Of a DNA stretch of 31,737 nucleotides, positions 8,053-16,859 are shown in pieces. The translations under genes and the position numbers were made by a program. The notes beneath the pieces were generated by a model. It was not told where the DNA came from. It was given only the letters and a program-made list of their open reading frames with translations, and did not search any database. Position 1 is the stretch's first letter. Each line of letters begins with the position of its first letter. Source of the stretch: JBNKFQ01 sp050289385 (GTDB taxonomy: Bacteria > Pseudomonadota > Gammaproteobacteria > Pseudomonadales > Porticoccaceae); assembly GCA_050289385.1 (NCBI GenBank), contig JBNKFQ010000336.1:1-31737 (forward strand). Reading direction: 5' to 3'.

Positions 8053-8999
8053 TTCATCGATTCCAGCAAGCGCTTCAGTTCTTCAGGCAAAGGCGCCTCA
8101 ACCCGCAAGGCCTCGCCACTCGACGGCAAACGAAAGCACAGACTGCTGGCATGCAAAAACAGTCGCTTGAGGCCGGCAGCTTTCATTCGTCGGTTAAATT
8201 CCTCGTCACCATATTTGGTGTCTCCCGCCAGTGGGTGTCCGGCAAAACAGGAATGGACCCTGATCTGATGGGTACGCCCGGTCTCCAGGCGTACCTCCAT
8301 CAAGGTTGCAAGCTCAAATTGCTGCCGTATCCTGAAATGAGTCACTGATGGCTTGCCGTTCACATCCACTCTGACAATCCGCTCGCCAGACTGCAGTTCG
8401 TTCTTGCGCAAGGGCGCATCAATGCGCATACGTCCTTTTGGCCAATGCCCTTTCAGCAGGGCCCAATATACCTTCTCAACCCTGTTGGCACGCATCTCGT
8501 CCTGCAGCCAACGCAAGGCACTGCGTTTCCTGGCAAGTACAATGCAGCCGGAAGTATCCCGGTCGAGACGGTGCACCAGTTCAAGAAAGCCTTCATGCGG
8601 TCGCATTGCGCGCAATGATTCAATCAAACCCAGACTAATGCCACTGCCGCCATGAACGGCAAGCCCGGACGGCTTGTTAACCATCAACACCTCATCATCT
8701 TCATAGAGAATGCTGTCTGTTAACAATGTTCGAAGTTTCAGCCCAGGGCTGGCTACAGGCTTGCTTTCAGACACACGTACCGGAGGAATCCGCACCAAAT
8801 CGCCAATCTCAAGCCGCTTTTCCGGTTTGACGCGTTTTTTGTTAACGCGTACCTCTCCCTTGCGCAAAAGCCGGTAAATACGTGACTTGGGCACGCCCTT
8901 CAGGCGCGACATCAGGAAGTTGTCCACCCGCTGCCCATCCTGGTCCCCGGTTACCTCAACTACGCGTACACCCACTGTTGTCGGGGAATTTTCCGCCAT
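8049..8999 (-). CDS. rluC: 23S rRNA pseudouridine(955/2504/2580) synthase
   Basis: Isomerises three uridines in 23S rRNA. From the ATG at 8999 it is 316 aa. An in-frame start at 9029 would add ten residues with no family similarity. An S4 RNA-binding domain (about 22-75, QRVDNFL...VPKSRIYRLLRKGEVRVN) precedes the RluA-type catalytic domain with HRLDRDTSG, where D146 is the nucleophile. It is followed by an overlapping HAD phosphatase and stands divergent from rne, the gene adjacent to rluC in E. coli as well. Confidence 0.95.
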   Translation of the reverse strand: MAENSPTTVGVRVVEVTGDQDGQRVDNFLMSRLKGVPKSRIYRLLRKGEVRVNKKRVKPEKRLEIGDLVRIPPVRVSESKPVASPGLKLRTLLTDSILYEDDEVLMVNKPSGLAVHGGSGISLGLIESLRAMRPHEGFLELVHRLDRDTSGCIVLARKRSALRWLQDEMRANRVEKVYWALLKGHWPKGRMRIDAPLRKNELQSGERIVRVDVNGKPSVTHFRIRQQFELATLMEVRLETGRTHQIRVHSCFAGHPLAGDTKYGDEEFNRRMKAAGLKRLFLHASSLCFRLPSSGEALRVEAPLPEELKRLLESMK

Positions 9000-9109
9000 T
9001 ACCACCACCCTGCAACTGAAGGCGCGCATTCTACCAGCTTTGGCATCTCCTGATCTTCCCCCTGCAGAAATCGGGCAACAATAAATTGCCGGGAAATATT
9101 GCCTTTAGA

Positions 9110-9138
9110 TTGAAGGGCTTAGGGAATAATGATATATT
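9110..9138 (+). promoter_or_regulatory. Sigma-70 promoter of rne
   Basis: TTGAAG (9110-9115, 4/6), a 17-bp spacer and TATATT (9133-9138, 5/6) make a well-spaced promoter pointing toward rne. Transcription would begin near 9145, giving a leader of about 580 nt. Other promoters further downstream are not excluded. Confidence 0.6.
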
Positions 9139-9144
9139 CGGCTT

Positions 9145-9727
9145 CAAGCCCGGCTCCTGCAGGCGTAAAATCGCTGTAATACAGGTTTAACAAATAGCCT
9201 TGCAACAAGTGGCGCGGGTGACTCAAGGGGATAAGAACGAGTGGATGCACAAACTGGTAGGTAAGAGTCCACTGCACGAATTTTATAGACTTTCGCCAAA
9301 AACGGGTACAAACCGGCAAGCGAAAGTCAAAGTAACCGCGCAGCGAGTGCTGCAGCGCAACAGAGAGCAGACAGAACATATTTGCCGCCCCGGCGGCAAA
9401 ACCGATGGCAGGCGTGTCGTCCAACAGACTGAATATACAGTGACAAGCGGACACAGATAGCGCAAAAAATGCGCAGCAATCAATACGGCGCGGCCCCCTC
9501 GGGTCAGATATCAGAGAATGGAAAGGTCAACTGAAACCAAAACAGATGACACACGAACACAAGAGCTATAGCCGGACCGGGACACTCTCAGTATCCTGAC
9601 CATCTGCCCATATTGTGGGCAGCAGCTTTTATGCACATACCTTCTCTGCCCTGCTGACAGCACTGATCCTGCCTTCTTCCATGCGTTTCGTACTCATCGC
9701 GCCCAACGTAGCGAGTAACACATATAT
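9145..9727 (+). promoter_or_regulatory. Long 5' leader of rne with hairpins
   Basis: This stretch has no convincing gene; the small frames in it lack homology and start signals. It contains three clear hairpins: a distant 6-bp pair AGTGGA/TCCACT (9240-9273), a perfect 9-bp stem TTTGCCGCC/GGCGGCAAA (9381-9400), and a 7-bp stem CTGCCCA/TGGGCAG with loop TATTG (9604-9622). In E. coli the 361-nt rne leader mediates feedback cleavage by RNase E. I infer the same kind of control here, though I cannot align the individual E. coli hairpins. Confidence 0.55.
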
Positions 9728-12664
9728 ATGAAACGCATGTTAATTAATGCAGCTCACCCAGAAGAGTTGCGCGTCGCCCTGGTCGATGGCCAACGGCTGT
9801 ATGACCTGGATATTGAAAACCGTTCCCGCGAACAGAAAAAAGCGAATATATACAAAGGCAAGATCACTCGAATTGAACCCAGCCTGGAAGCTGCATTTGT
9901 AGAGTATGGCTCGGAACGCCATGGCTTCCTGCCACTAAAAGAGATTTCCCGCGATTACTTCTCGAAGCAGCCCCAGGGGCAGGGGCAAAGACGAACCCGT
10001 ATCCAGGATGTTCTCAAGGAAGGCCAGGAAGTTATCATTCAGGTCGAAAAAGAGGAACGTGGTAACAAAGGCGCTGCCCTCACCACCTTTGTCAGTCTGG
10101 CCGGTCGCTACCTGGTATTGATGCCCAACAACCCGAGAGCCGGGGGCATCTCGCGCCGCATTGAGGGCGAAGAACGCGCCGAGCTGCGCGAAGCCATGCG
10201 GGATCTGAACATTCCCAAAGGCATGGGTGCGATTGTGCGCACTGCCGGTATTGGTCGTTCCACCGAAGAATTGCAATGGGACCTGGATTATCTGACACAG
10301 TTATGGACCACTGTTAAAGAAGAGGCCGACAACTCTTCAGCCCCCCACTTTCTGTTCCAGGAAAGCAATATCATCATTCGCGCCATTCGCGATTACCTGC
10401 GTCCGGATATCGGCGAGGTTATGATCGACAGTAAGGGCTCTTTTGATCTTGCACGCGCCTTTATCCAGCAAGTGATGCCGAACTTTCACAGCAAGGTCAA
10501 GCATTACGAAGACAGCATTCCCCTGTTCACCCGCTACCAGATTGAAAATCAGATCGAAACTGCCTTCCAGCGCGAAGTAAAACTGCCATCCGGTGGCTCC
10601 ATCGTGATTGACATTACCGAGGCACTGGTGTCCATTGACATCAACTCATCCCGCGCAACCAAGGGCGGTGATATTGAAGAAACCGCCCTGCAAACCAACC
10701 TGGAAGCAGCCGACGAAATTGCCCGCCAGCTGCGTTTGCGCGATGTCGGTGGACTAATCGTTATCGACTTTATTGACATGAACGCCGCACGCAATCAGCG
10801 AGAAGTGGAAAACCGAATGAAGGCGGCTCTGGAAATAGACCGTGCACGGGTACAAATAGGCCGTATCTCCCGCTTTGGCCTGCTGGAAATGTCACGTCAG
10901 CGCCTGCGTCCCTCACTGGATGAAACAACAGCCAAAGTATGCCCTCGCTGCAGCGGACAAGGCACCATTCGTGGCACCCGCTCACTGGCGTTATCCATTC
11001 TTCGCCTGATGGAGGAAGAGGCACAAAAAGAGTTCAGCGTAGAAGTTCGCGCAGTTACTCCTGTAGAAGTCGCCACCTTTCTGCTCAATGAAAAACGGGA
11101 AGAGATCAGCGCCATTGAACAGCGCAACAACAATATTCGGGTCGTTGTATTACCAAACCCACACATGGATACGCCACACTTTGAGGTGCAACGCCTGCGC
11201 GAACAGGATGGTGTTACCAAAGAATACAGTTATCGTATGGCTGACACAGCACCGGACCTTGCTGCGGGAGCCCCCGACAAGGAATCGGCGCCTGTTGCTC
11301 CCCCCAAGGCTGCTGTTGAGGGCATGGTTCGTTCCACACCTGCACCTGAACCCGTAAAACGCCCTGAAAAGCAAACACCCGGACTGTTCCGGCGCTTGCT
11401 GAATGCCCTGTTTGGTGAGAGCGAAAAAGAGCATAAAAAACCTCAACAGCGTCGCAGCAACAACCGCGGACAAGCAGCCAGAAGCAGCGAGCAAAACCGT
11501 CGTGGTGGATCAAGGCGTGGCAAAGGTCGCCCCGACAATCAACAAAGTGGTCAGCAACAACGTAATCAGCGTGACCGTAAACCGCAGGAAAACAAAGGCA
11601 AGCCTCAGGAACGACCTAAAAGCAAGCGTCAAAACAGGCGCTCAGATGAGCAACAACCAAAAGATCAGAAATCTGCTACTCGACAGAATGCCGCAAAGCG
11701 CCCTTCGGATGAAGAAAAATCACAAAAGGACAACCGGCCACCGCGCCGTCCTGATGGTGAACGTCGCACTCCACGTCGTCGTCGCGAACGCCGCCCGGTA
11801 TCCAACGAGATGCTGAAAAATACTGAAGCTGCAACTACCGGTACAGCAGCTGCCACACAAGAGCCAACCCACTCGACACAGCAGTCACCTGCGGTAGAAC
11901 AACAAACGGCTGCAACATCCCCCAAAACCGGGACAACAGCGAACGAAGCTGCTGCAACCAAAAAGGCAGCACCTGAACAGGCAACGCCTGTACACAAACC
12001 AGCTGTCCAGGAGCCTGGGGTCAAAGCAGCAGAAGTGGATAATGCCGGTCAAGTCGAAACGGCTGCGGCTAAAGACACAAAGGATAAAGAAGTTCCCGTG
12101 GCGTCAGCTCCTGCGCCAAAGGCTGTTGAACCCCCAGCAAGTGTGAGTGACAGAGCGCTGGAAAAGACCCCTCCGGTACAAGCTTCCATATTTGAGCAGC
12201 AATCCGCTGCCGACAAAGCTGTGCCCACATCGGTGAACTCCGATAAAAGCGGTGAGCCGAAAAAGCGTTCGTCTTCCAGTGCAGAACCGGCACAGGCGGC
12301 CGAAAACACAGCGCTCTCCCACGCCCCATCGACCGCACCAGCAGCAGCAAAGACTGCCACCGGAACCACTGCAGCCAATGAACCGGATAACGAGGCTGCG
12401 GAAGAAAGTTCTCCGCTGCCAAGAGCTTCCAATGACCCACGCTTTAATCCAAAGCCTGTAGAGGCTGTAGAGATTAATACGGCGGTGCGAAAGCAGCCAA
12501 CCGCCGGTCCGCTGGATACCAAACAGCCGGCGCCGGTGGAATTGATTCCCAGTGAGTACAGCCGCCCGAGCAATGATCCCCGAGCCAGGCGCGCGGCAAA
12601 GCCAGACCAGCCTGTCACCCCGGAAAGCGGGGAAGGTGAGGAAGGCGATCAGGAAAATGCCTGA
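9728..12664 (+). CDS. rne: Ribonuclease E
   Basis: Endoribonuclease and scaffold of the RNA degradosome. The 978-aa protein has a catalytic half (1-about 510) close to E. coli: MKRMLINAAHPEELRVALVDG, S1 domain, 5' sensor, DNase-like domain with catalytic D304 (SIDIN) and D347 (VIDFID), and the Zn-link CPRC (405-408). The disordered half holds an amphipathic helix GLFRRLLNALFG (552-563), probably the membrane anchor, then Arg/Gln-rich RNA-binding blocks (about 575-700) and an Ala/Pro/Thr-rich linker. Two SNDPR motifs (901-905, 948-952) lie near the C-terminus, and NDPR-type motifs have been described in Pseudomonas RNase E as partner-binding sites. A terminator follows directly. Confidence 0.98.
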   Translation: MKRMLINAAHPEELRVALVDGQRLYDLDIENRSREQKKANIYKGKITRIEPSLEAAFVEYGSERHGFLPLKEISRDYFSKQPQGQGQRRTRIQDVLKEGQEVIIQVEKEERGNKGAALTTFVSLAGRYLVLMPNNPRAGGISRRIEGEERAELREAMRDLNIPKGMGAIVRTAGIGRSTEELQWDLDYLTQLWTTVKEEADNSSAPHFLFQESNIIIRAIRDYLRPDIGEVMIDSKGSFDLARAFIQQVMPNFHSKVKHYEDSIPLFTRYQIENQIETAFQREVKLPSGGSIVIDITEALVSIDINSSRATKGGDIEETALQTNLEAADEIARQLRLRDVGGLIVIDFIDMNAARNQREVENRMKAALEIDRARVQIGRISRFGLLEMSRQRLRPSLDETTAKVCPRCSGQGTIRGTRSLALSILRLMEEEAQKEFSVEVRAVTPVEVATFLLNEKREEISAIEQRNNNIRVVVLPNPHMDTPHFEVQRLREQDGVTKEYSYRMADTAPDLAAGAPDKESAPVAPPKAAVEGMVRSTPAPEPVKRPEKQTPGLFRRLLNALFGESEKEHKKPQQRRSNNRGQAARSSEQNRRGGSRRGKGRPDNQQSGQQQRNQRDRKPQENKGKPQERPKSKRQNRRSDEQQPKDQKSATRQNAAKRPSDEEKSQKDNRPPRRPDGERRTPRRRRERRPVSNEMLKNTEAATTGTAAATQEPTHSTQQSPAVEQQTAATSPKTGTTANEAAATKKAAPEQATPVHKPAVQEPGVKAAEVDNAGQVETAAAKDTKDKEVPVASAPAPKAVEPPASVSDRALEKTPPVQASIFEQQSAADKAVPTSVNSDKSGEPKKRSSSSAEPAQAAENTALSHAPSTAPAAAKTATGTTAANEPDNEAAEESSPLPRASNDPRFNPKPVEAVEINTAVRKQPTAGPLDTKQPAPVELIPSEYSRPSNDPRARRAAKPDQPVTPESGEGEEGDQENA

Positions 12665-12672
12665 AAATAAAG

Positions 12673-12714
12673 TGGCACGAGACAAATCAAATTTACTCTT
12701 GTGCCATTTTTCTT
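12673..12714 (+). terminator. Rho-independent terminator of rne
   Basis: A 9-bp stem, TGGCACGAG (12673-12681) with CTTGTGCCA (12698-12706, one G-U pair), is followed by TTTTTCTT. It starts 8 bp after the rne stop. Its 3' arm overlaps the -35 region of the tRNA-Ser promoter. Confidence 0.85.
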
Positions 12715-12726
12715 ACTCGCTATAAT
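12699..12726 (+). promoter_or_regulatory. Promoter of tRNA-Ser
   Basis: A perfect -10 TATAAT (12721-12726) stands 12 bp before the tRNA, with a weak -35 TTGTGC (12699-12704) at 16-bp spacing. It is compactly packed into the rne terminator. Confidence 0.6.
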
Positions 12727-12738
12727 GCCCACCACCGC

Positions 12739-12829
12739 GGAGGGATGGCTGAGCGGTTGAAAGCACCGGTCTTGAAAACCGGCATAGGTTAATAGCCTAT
12801 CCAGGGTTCGAATCCCTGTCCCTCCGCCA
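12739..12829 (+). tRNA. tRNA-Ser (anticodon UGA)
   Basis: A 91-nt class II tRNA. The acceptor stem GGAGGGA pairs with TCCCTCC (12819-12825), with discriminator G12826 and genomically encoded CCA (12827-12829). The anticodon loop CTTGAAA between CCGGT and ACCGG gives UGA (12773-12775), reading UCA. The long variable arm 'taggttaatagccta' is typical of serine tRNAs, and the T loop GGGTTCGAATCCC is standard. Confidence 0.98.
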
Positions 12830-12836
12830 CAAAACG

Positions 12837-12861
12837 AACGCCCCTGAATAGGGGCGTTTTT
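12837..12861 (+). terminator. Rho-independent terminator of tRNA-Ser
   Basis: An 8-bp perfect stem AACGCCCC/GGGGCGTT with a 6-nt loop runs into a T tract. It begins 7 nt past the tRNA CCA. Confidence 0.92.
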
Positions 12862-12992
12862 GTATGGTCGCAGCCCCGGTTGATCCTTGTCTCTTCTTCA
12901 ATCTATACGGGATTCAACGTATAACCTCTTTTGCCAGTGCTACAGAGCAGGCATGCTAAGATGGCAGTTTCAACCCGATAGCACTGCAAACC

Positions 12993-13940
12993 ATGCCTCT
13001 ACCAAACCACTTTATCAATAAATTGAAGGAGTCCGTTTCCGAGACGGTGGGAGACGGTTTTTACGACTCAGTTTGGTTGTCAAGTGATGCCTGCCTGACA
13101 CAAATTTGCAGCACCTATCGATCGGATTGCATAGCTCCTATCGAGTTGGACGGGTTAACGCGCTTTTCATTTATTATGTCCTGCGACGTCACCATGGCGT
13201 TTGATGGCATCACAACTGTTAACGCTTTCGGGCCAGCATGCCAAGTACTTCATCACCCTGTCGGCGTCAGGGAAACCGAATGCTTTCGTGCCAATAAATT
13301 GCAACATTGGGTTATGGTGTGTTTTAACAATACATTTTTGATTGAGCGGTTTGGTCTGACCCCCGAGAACGCACCGAAATTATTGCAAGGGCTAGTGAAT
13401 GAAAAGCCACACGATTTTCTGGTAGAACACCTGCCTTTACAGCTTGAAATGAGACGCTGCCTGACAGAAATGAGGCAATCGGACTTTCAGGGGAATTTAC
13501 GCCAATCTTATATCGAAGCCAAAGGCATCGAACTGATATGTCTGCTAATAGAGCAATTGTGTATTGCCGACAAGTCATATTTACCCGCGCTTAAACTGAA
13601 AGCGCGCGACAAGGAGGTTCTGGACGAAGTCAAACGAATCCTGGACACGGAATTTATCTATCCCCCTTCTGCAACCGAGCTGGCCGCCCGGCTGGGCTCC
13701 AATCGCAATAAACTCACCTGCGGCTTTCGCCTGCTTATGGGGCAAACCATGTCGGACTACTGCCGGGATTTACGTTTGAACCTGGCCATGAAATACCTGC
13801 GCGATACCGATAAGCCGATCGCTTATATCGCACAAGCGGTCGGCTATACCAGTGCCAGCAGTTTTTCAGTGGCTTTCAATCGGCAATTTAGCATGAGTGC
13901 ACGACAGGTCAGAGCAGGCGCACTGCAAAAATATTTGTGA
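12993..13940 (+). CDS. AraC-family transcriptional regulator
   Basis: A 315-aa regulator with an N-terminal effector-sensing region that I cannot assign to a ligand and a C-terminal double helix-turn-helix of the AraC type (about 215-310): first helices 'SATELAARLGSNRNKLTCGFRLLMG', second 'PIAYIAQAVGYTSASSFSVAFNRQF'. The 'SNRNKLTCGFR' pattern resembles the PchR-like branch of siderophore regulators, but the amidohydrolases downstream do not suggest iron uptake. It lies 208 bp upstream of two co-oriented hydrolase genes, with an 11-bp repeat pair in the gap, so local activation of these genes is the simplest reading. Confidence 0.88.
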   Translation: MPLPNHFINKLKESVSETVGDGFYDSVWLSSDACLTQICSTYRSDCIAPIELDGLTRFSFIMSCDVTMAFDGITTVNAFGPACQVLHHPVGVRETECFRANKLQHWVMVCFNNTFLIERFGLTPENAPKLLQGLVNEKPHDFLVEHLPLQLEMRRCLTEMRQSDFQGNLRQSYIEAKGIELICLLIEQLCIADKSYLPALKLKARDKEVLDEVKRILDTEFIYPPSATELAARLGSNRNKLTCGFRLLMGQTMSDYCRDLRLNLAMKYLRDTDKPIAYIAQAVGYTSASSFSVAFNRQFSMSARQVRAGALQKYL

Positions 13941-13945
13941 TTTGC

Positions 13946-13977
13946 GCAAAAGTTTTTATGCTCTCTGCAAAACTTTT
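13946..13977 (+). promoter_or_regulatory. Paired 11-bp sites, candidate AraC-type operator
   Basis: GCAAAAGTTTT (13946-13956) and GCAAAACTTTT (13967-13977) are near-identical sites in direct order, start-to-start 21 bp, that is two DNA turns. This is the usual geometry of AraC-family binding sites. They lie just after the regulator gene and before the amidohydrolase pair. A poor -10-like TACCAT (13993-13998) would put the second copy over the -35. Confidence 0.5.
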
Positions 13978-14148
13978 CCCCTACTGTTTGCATACCATAC
14001 CCTTCGTTTCAGATACAACCGTCATCAAACTTGACATCGCATTCAAGAAGTATTTGCAAGCTTGCCTGTTTGACTATGCCGCTAACAAAGAACAACTCGA
14101 TTGTTACCGGTAATATTTATTTCAAGCCTGTAAATCCAGAGGATAAAA

Positions 14149-15429
14149 ATGGGTAAATTTCTCTTTTTCCTATGCCTCCTGCAATTGACCTGTCAACTTG
14201 CAAATGCACAGCCCGTTGCCATAAAAGCAGGTAAATTACTTGACGTAATATCAGGCAAGGTACTCACCAATCAGGTAATTCATATTACAGATGGCCGCAT
14301 TACTTCCGTAGACGCCAACCTTCCAAAAGATGCAAAGGTTATTGATTTGTCAAGCCGGTTTGTCCTGCCCGGACTGATGGATATGCATACGCATATCATC
14401 AGTAACCTGAAAAGAAGTTTTATGATTGGCTACCTTCAATCACCTCACCGGGCAATGATCGGCGGAGTAGTCAATGCACGTAAAACACTATTGGCGGGCT
14501 TTACCCTGGTCAGAAACGTCGGAGCCTCTGACTTTCGTGACATCGCTCTGCGCAACGCTATTAGCGATGGCGACATTCCCGGACCTCGCATGGCCGTGTC
14601 CGGCCCAGCTCTGGGTATTACCGGTGGCCATTGTGACAACAACACACTCAATCACTCTTTTAATTATCGTTCAGAAGGCGTGGCGGACGGTCCCTGGGCG
14701 GCGCGCCAGGCCGTGCGCAAAAATGCGAAATACGGCGTCGATCTGATCAAGTTTTGCGCTACCGGCGGAGTATTCTCAAAAGGCACCAAAGTAGGTTTAC
14801 GGCAATATACCCTGGAGGAAATGCAGGCCATTGTCGATGAGGCCCATGCCCGGGGGCTCACTGTTGCTGCACACGCGCACGGTACGGAGGGGATTCAATT
14901 CGCAATTCAAGCCGGCGTCGATTCCATCGAACACGCCAGCTTTCTCGACAAAGATACAATCCGGCTCGCCAAACAACACGGTACTGTGCTGTCTATGGAT
15001 ATTTACAACACAGAATACACCACACGTGAGGGCCAAAAGAACGGGGTACCGGAAGAAAATTTGGCGAAGGACCGGGAAACTGGTGACCGGCAACGACAAA
15101 GCTTCGCTCTGGCCGTGACCGAGGGTGCCAGGCTGGTGTTTGGTACAGATGCCGGGATTTATCCCCACGGTGAAAACGCCAAACAATTTTCACGCATGGT
15201 GCAATTTGGCATGACACCGCTTGCAGCAATACAGGCTGCGACCATTCACTCCGCCAAGCTGGTGCGGCGGGAAACCGACACTGGTCAAATCCGCCCGGGT
15301 TTTCATGCAGACATTATCGCAGTCGATGGCAATCCACTTGACGATATTACCGAACTGGAGAATGTCACCTTTGTTATGAAAGGCGGGACAGTGTACAAGA
15401 ATGAATCACAAAGTGAGTCATCACGGTGA
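14149..15429 (+). CDS. Exported metal-dependent amidohydrolase (dipeptidase/carboxypeptidase-like)
   Basis: A 426-aa amidohydrolase-superfamily enzyme. A Sec signal peptide (hydrophobic 5-17, cleavage after A-N-A at 20) predicts a periplasmic or extracellular location. The TIM-barrel metal ligands are all present: HxH in MDMHTHI (H80, H82), a probably carboxylated lysine in LIKFCATGG (K201), H242 in AAHAHG, H262 in SIEHAS and D334 in FGTDAG. The sequence resembles the imidazolonepropionase-like group whose characterised members cleave C-terminal residues from dipeptides or N-acyl amino acids. The true substrate is unknown. Its stop overlaps the start of the next hydrolase by 4 bp. The start has GGATAA-type upstream sequence. 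Confidence 0.88.
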   Translation: MGKFLFFLCLLQLTCQLANAQPVAIKAGKLLDVISGKVLTNQVIHITDGRITSVDANLPKDAKVIDLSSRFVLPGLMDMHTHIISNLKRSFMIGYLQSPHRAMIGGVVNARKTLLAGFTLVRNVGASDFRDIALRNAISDGDIPGPRMAVSGPALGITGGHCDNNTLNHSFNYRSEGVADGPWAARQAVRKNAKYGVDLIKFCATGGVFSKGTKVGLRQYTLEEMQAIVDEAHARGLTVAAHAHGTEGIQFAIQAGVDSIEHASFLDKDTIRLAKQHGTVLSMDIYNTEYTTREGQKNGVPEENLAKDRETGDRQRQSFALAVTEGARLVFGTDAGIYPHGENAKQFSRMVQFGMTPLAAIQAATIHSAKLVRRETDTGQIRPGFHADIIAVDGNPLDDITELENVTFVMKGGTVYKNESQSESSR

Positions 15430-16859
15430 TTATGCGGCGGGAATTCTTGACAGGCCTCGGAATGGGAGGCGTGTCATTGGCCATGTCTGGATCAAACTCG
15501 GCCAAAGCACTCGATCTCAGAGAAAACAATATTCGCAGTGCTGAAGCAGAGCGCCTCTACTCGGAAGTTATTGACCTGCCCTACGATGATACTCACTGTC
15601 ACGCATTAACTGATCTTGACGCACAAACCACGCCACAGCGATTTTTGGCAAGAATGTCACTGGCTGCTTTCCCCGCTTTTTCCGACGGCTATTTTCCCAA
15701 AGGAGTTTTTAACCAATGGTGGAATGGTGACCCGACAACCCGCAAAAAACTGGACAAGGAATACGGTATTGAGAAGGTATTCAATACAATTACCCGTCAC
15801 TTTGGGGAAAGCGTCTTTGTAAAATACATGATTAAGGAAATGGCCGGATTCCTTGATTGTGAACCGCGCCTCGAGACCGTTATTGAAGCGCGGAATGAAC
15901 GGGGGAGGCAATATTGGCGATACATCAACGATCTATTCAAAGACGTCAACGCCGCCAATATTATGGTGGACACCGGTTACAACGAGGGCATGGGCGCTGA
16001 GGGTATTGCCCGTTTTGAATCCGCCGTCAATCCAACAAAAGTACGCCGCATATTCCGCGTCGATTCGGTTCTGGGCGAACTCCTGCAAAAAAACCTGACG
16101 TTCGATGAGCTCGAACGGCAGTTTCTTGCTACGGTGAGGCGGGGTTTAGACCAGGACGGTAATTTTGGCAAGCGCTCATGGGGCATGAAGTCCTACCTGA
16201 TGCCCATCATTGGTGTTGTAAAGCCGCTCTATGAGAAGGCTGCAGCCCGCACTTCCTGGCAACAATACCACGACACTGGCAATCAACAATTTACCGACCG
16301 GGAGGAGCAATATCAGCGCGGCAAAGACATGAAGCGCTATTTCCTCACGCTGGCGCTGGAGGAGTGCATGGAGCGTGATATGCCCATGCAGTTTCACGCT
16401 GGCGATGGCGAGGCGCCTGGTGTTATTCTGCGGCAACAGGACCCCTATAATCTTGAAGAGATGGTACGTTTCGACAGAGACGGCCTCATGCGAATGCCGA
16501 AGATCATTCCGGTACACGCGGGTTATCCATTGGTGGGGCGCGCCGCCTGGTTGAGCCATCTGTACACGAACTGTTACTTTGATCTGTCGATTATGACGCC
16601 GTTTGCCCATCAGGGGCTGGAGGCACGTTACCTGCAAGTGATGGAAGCAGTCCCACTGTCCAAAATTCTGTTTTCAAGCGACGCTTACCATTTGCCCGAA
16701 CTCTACTGGCTCGCCGGTCGCTGGGGCAAGCTTTATCTCAGCAAGGCACTCGCAAGCTATGTGCATGGCGGGATTCTCAGCGAAGAAGAAGCCCTTGAAG
16801 GAGCCCGCATGATTCTCTACAAAAATAACCGCGCTGCCTACAACCTGCCGGACGATTGA
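15426..16859 (+). CDS. Tat-exported amidohydrolase-like protein
   Basis: A 477-aa protein starting at GTG 15426 (GTGA overlap with the previous gene); ATG 15432 would shorten it by two residues. The N-terminus MIMRREFLTGLGMGG carries a twin-arginine motif (R4-R5-E-F-L) and a hydrophobic stretch, so Tat export in folded form is likely. Barrel motifs of the Amidohydro_2 type appear in order: DDTHCH (H57, H59), MQFHAGDGEAP, IPVHAGYP and ILFSSDAYHLPE (metal Asp). The last resembles the amidohydrolase half of FluG-like proteins. Substrate is unknown. Tight coupling with the preceding hydrolase suggests consecutive steps on one compound. Confidence 0.82.
   Translation: MIMRREFLTGLGMGGVSLAMSGSNSAKALDLRENNIRSAEAERLYSEVIDLPYDDTHCHALTDLDAQTTPQRFLARMSLAAFPAFSDGYFPKGVFNQWWNGDPTTRKKLDKEYGIEKVFNTITRHFGESVFVKYMIKEMAGFLDCEPRLETVIEARNERGRQYWRYINDLFKDVNAANIMVDTGYNEGMGAEGIARFESAVNPTKVRRIFRVDSVLGELLQKNLTFDELERQFLATVRRGLDQDGNFGKRSWGMKSYLMPIIGVVKPLYEKAAARTSWQQYHDTGNQQFTDREEQYQRGKDMKRYFLTLALEECMERDMPMQFHAGDGEAPGVILRQQDPYNLEEMVRFDRDGLMRMPKIIPVHAGYPLVGRAAWLSHLYTNCYFDLSIMTPFAHQGLEARYLQVMEAVPLSKILFSSDAYHLPELYWLAGRWGKLYLSKALASYVHGGILSEEEALEGARMILYKNNRAAYNLPDD

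Noticed and set aside
9119..9454. 111-codon minus-strand frame in the rne leader
   Set aside because: No ribosome-binding site or recognisable family; it overlaps a good promoter and leader hairpins.
12049..12685. Long minus-strand frames (up to 193 codons) opposite the rne tail
   Set aside because: They arise from the biased composition of the Ala/Pro/Thr-rich RNase E tail, and no start signal or family is visible.
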